Source: RGIG8748 sp045576175
GTDB lineage: Bacteria; Bacillota; Clostridia; UMGS1810
DNA length: 23,807 nt
NCBI GenBank assembly: GCA_045576175.1
Contig: JAZNFW010000073.1
Coordinates: forward strand, 1-23,807
Direction of reading: 5' to 3'
The position numbers were made by a program, and so were the translations under genes. The notes under the pieces were generated by a model. The model was not told where the DNA came from. It did not search any database and worked only from the letters and a program-made list of their open reading frames with translations. This document shows positions 23,421-23,807 of the stretch, in pieces. How positions within the stretch are numbered: position 1 is the first letter of the stretch; each line of letters starts with the position of its first letter.

Positions 23421-23807
23421 ATGTTGTTACCTAAGAGAGTTAAATACAGAAGAGTCATGAGAGGTCGTATGAAGGGCCAGGCTATGCGCGGTAACAAGGT
23501 TAGCTACGGTGAGTTCGGTCTTCAGGCACTTGAGCCCTGCTGGATTACATCTAACCAGATAGAAGCTGCCAGAATAGCTATGACTCGTCATATCAAAAGA
23601 GGCGGTAAAGTATGGATAAAGATATTCCCAGATAAATCAGTTACAAAGAAACCTGCTGAAACTCGTATGGGTAGCGGAAAGGGTTCACTAGAATATTGGG
23701 TAGCAGTTGTTAAACCAGGTAGAATTTTATTTGAAATGGAAGGCGTTTCAGAGGAAATCGCTAGAGAAGCTTTCAGACTAGCAGCTCACAAACTTCCAAT
23801 CAAAACA
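23421..23807 (+). CDS. rplP: 50S ribosomal protein L16, 3'-partial
   Basis: The first 129 residues are in the window, with the frame open to the last base; the full protein is usually about 140-147 residues. The N-terminus reads MLLPKRVKYRRVMRGRMKGQ, then GNKVSYGEFGLQALEPCWITSNQIEAARIAM, RGGKVWIKIFPDKSVTKKPAETRMGSGKGSLEYWVAVVKPGRILFE. L16 binds helices of 23S rRNA near the A site. AAAGGAGG (23404-23411) sits inside the end of rpsC. rpmC and rpsQ are expected next, outside the window. Confidence 0.96.
   Translation, partial: MLLPKRVKYRRVMRGRMKGQAMRGNKVSYGEFGLQALEPCWITSNQIEAARIAMTRHIKRGGKVWIKIFPDKSVTKKPAETRMGSGKGSLEYWVAVVKPGRILFEMEGVSEEIAREAFRLAAHKLPIKT

Overview
The window comes from a low-to-mid GC, Gram-positive-type bacterium, most likely a spore-forming member of the Clostridia. 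The basis is a WalR/WalK two-component system with YycH- and YycI-like partners, a SpoIIM-like protein next to a XerD-type recombinase, strong AGGAGG ribosome binding sites, an S-layer-homology (SLH) surface protein and the standard S10 ribosomal protein operon. I cannot name a genus from the sequence.

Layout. 1-6226: a giant acidic, presumably exported protein (5' end outside the window), then an SLH/InlB-repeat cell-surface protein. 6268-7130: a small secreted protein on the minus strand, convergent with the SLH gene. 7267-8531: a C-terminally truncated serine recombinase whose 3' end runs into a cysteine-rich ORF that has no ATG of its own. 8532-9372: about 840 bp of non-coding DNA packed with nested palindromes. 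9373-12406 (minus): ybaB, yycI-like, yycH-like and a small secreted protein, apparently one transcript behind a promoter that carries a good WalR box. 12407-12846: intergenic, mostly repeat copy A. 12847-15312 (minus): walK and walR. 15508-17820 (plus): proC, a spoIIM-like gene and xerD-like. 17827-18333: repeat copy B, inverted relative to A. 18334-19117: non-coding DNA, a strong promoter and a structured leader. 19118-23807: rpsJ-rplC-rplD-rplW-rplB-rpsS-rplV-rpsC-rplP (last gene cut by the window end).

How the genes fit together. WalR/WalK is normally an envelope-homeostasis regulator. Its accessory genes lie downstream but are separated from walK by a repeat and by a new promoter with a TGTAAT-N5-TGTAAC box, which suggests that WalR feeds back on yycHI and on the small secreted protein. 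The SLH protein and its giant neighbour form a surface-protein locus. The ribosomal operon is conventional apart from its structured leader.

Most unusual content. The intergenic DNA holds at least two families of structured repeats. Copies A and B lie 4-6 nt after the stop codons of walK and xerD, in the same orientation relative to those genes, and differ by paired changes that preserve stems. A second family consists of Y-shaped modules (an outer stem enclosing two hairpins) with a conserved junction core and unrelated outer stems. Two copies lie at 8681-9180 and a probable third is embedded inside copy B. I do not recognise either family. All structural statements are hand readings; no folding program or database search was run.
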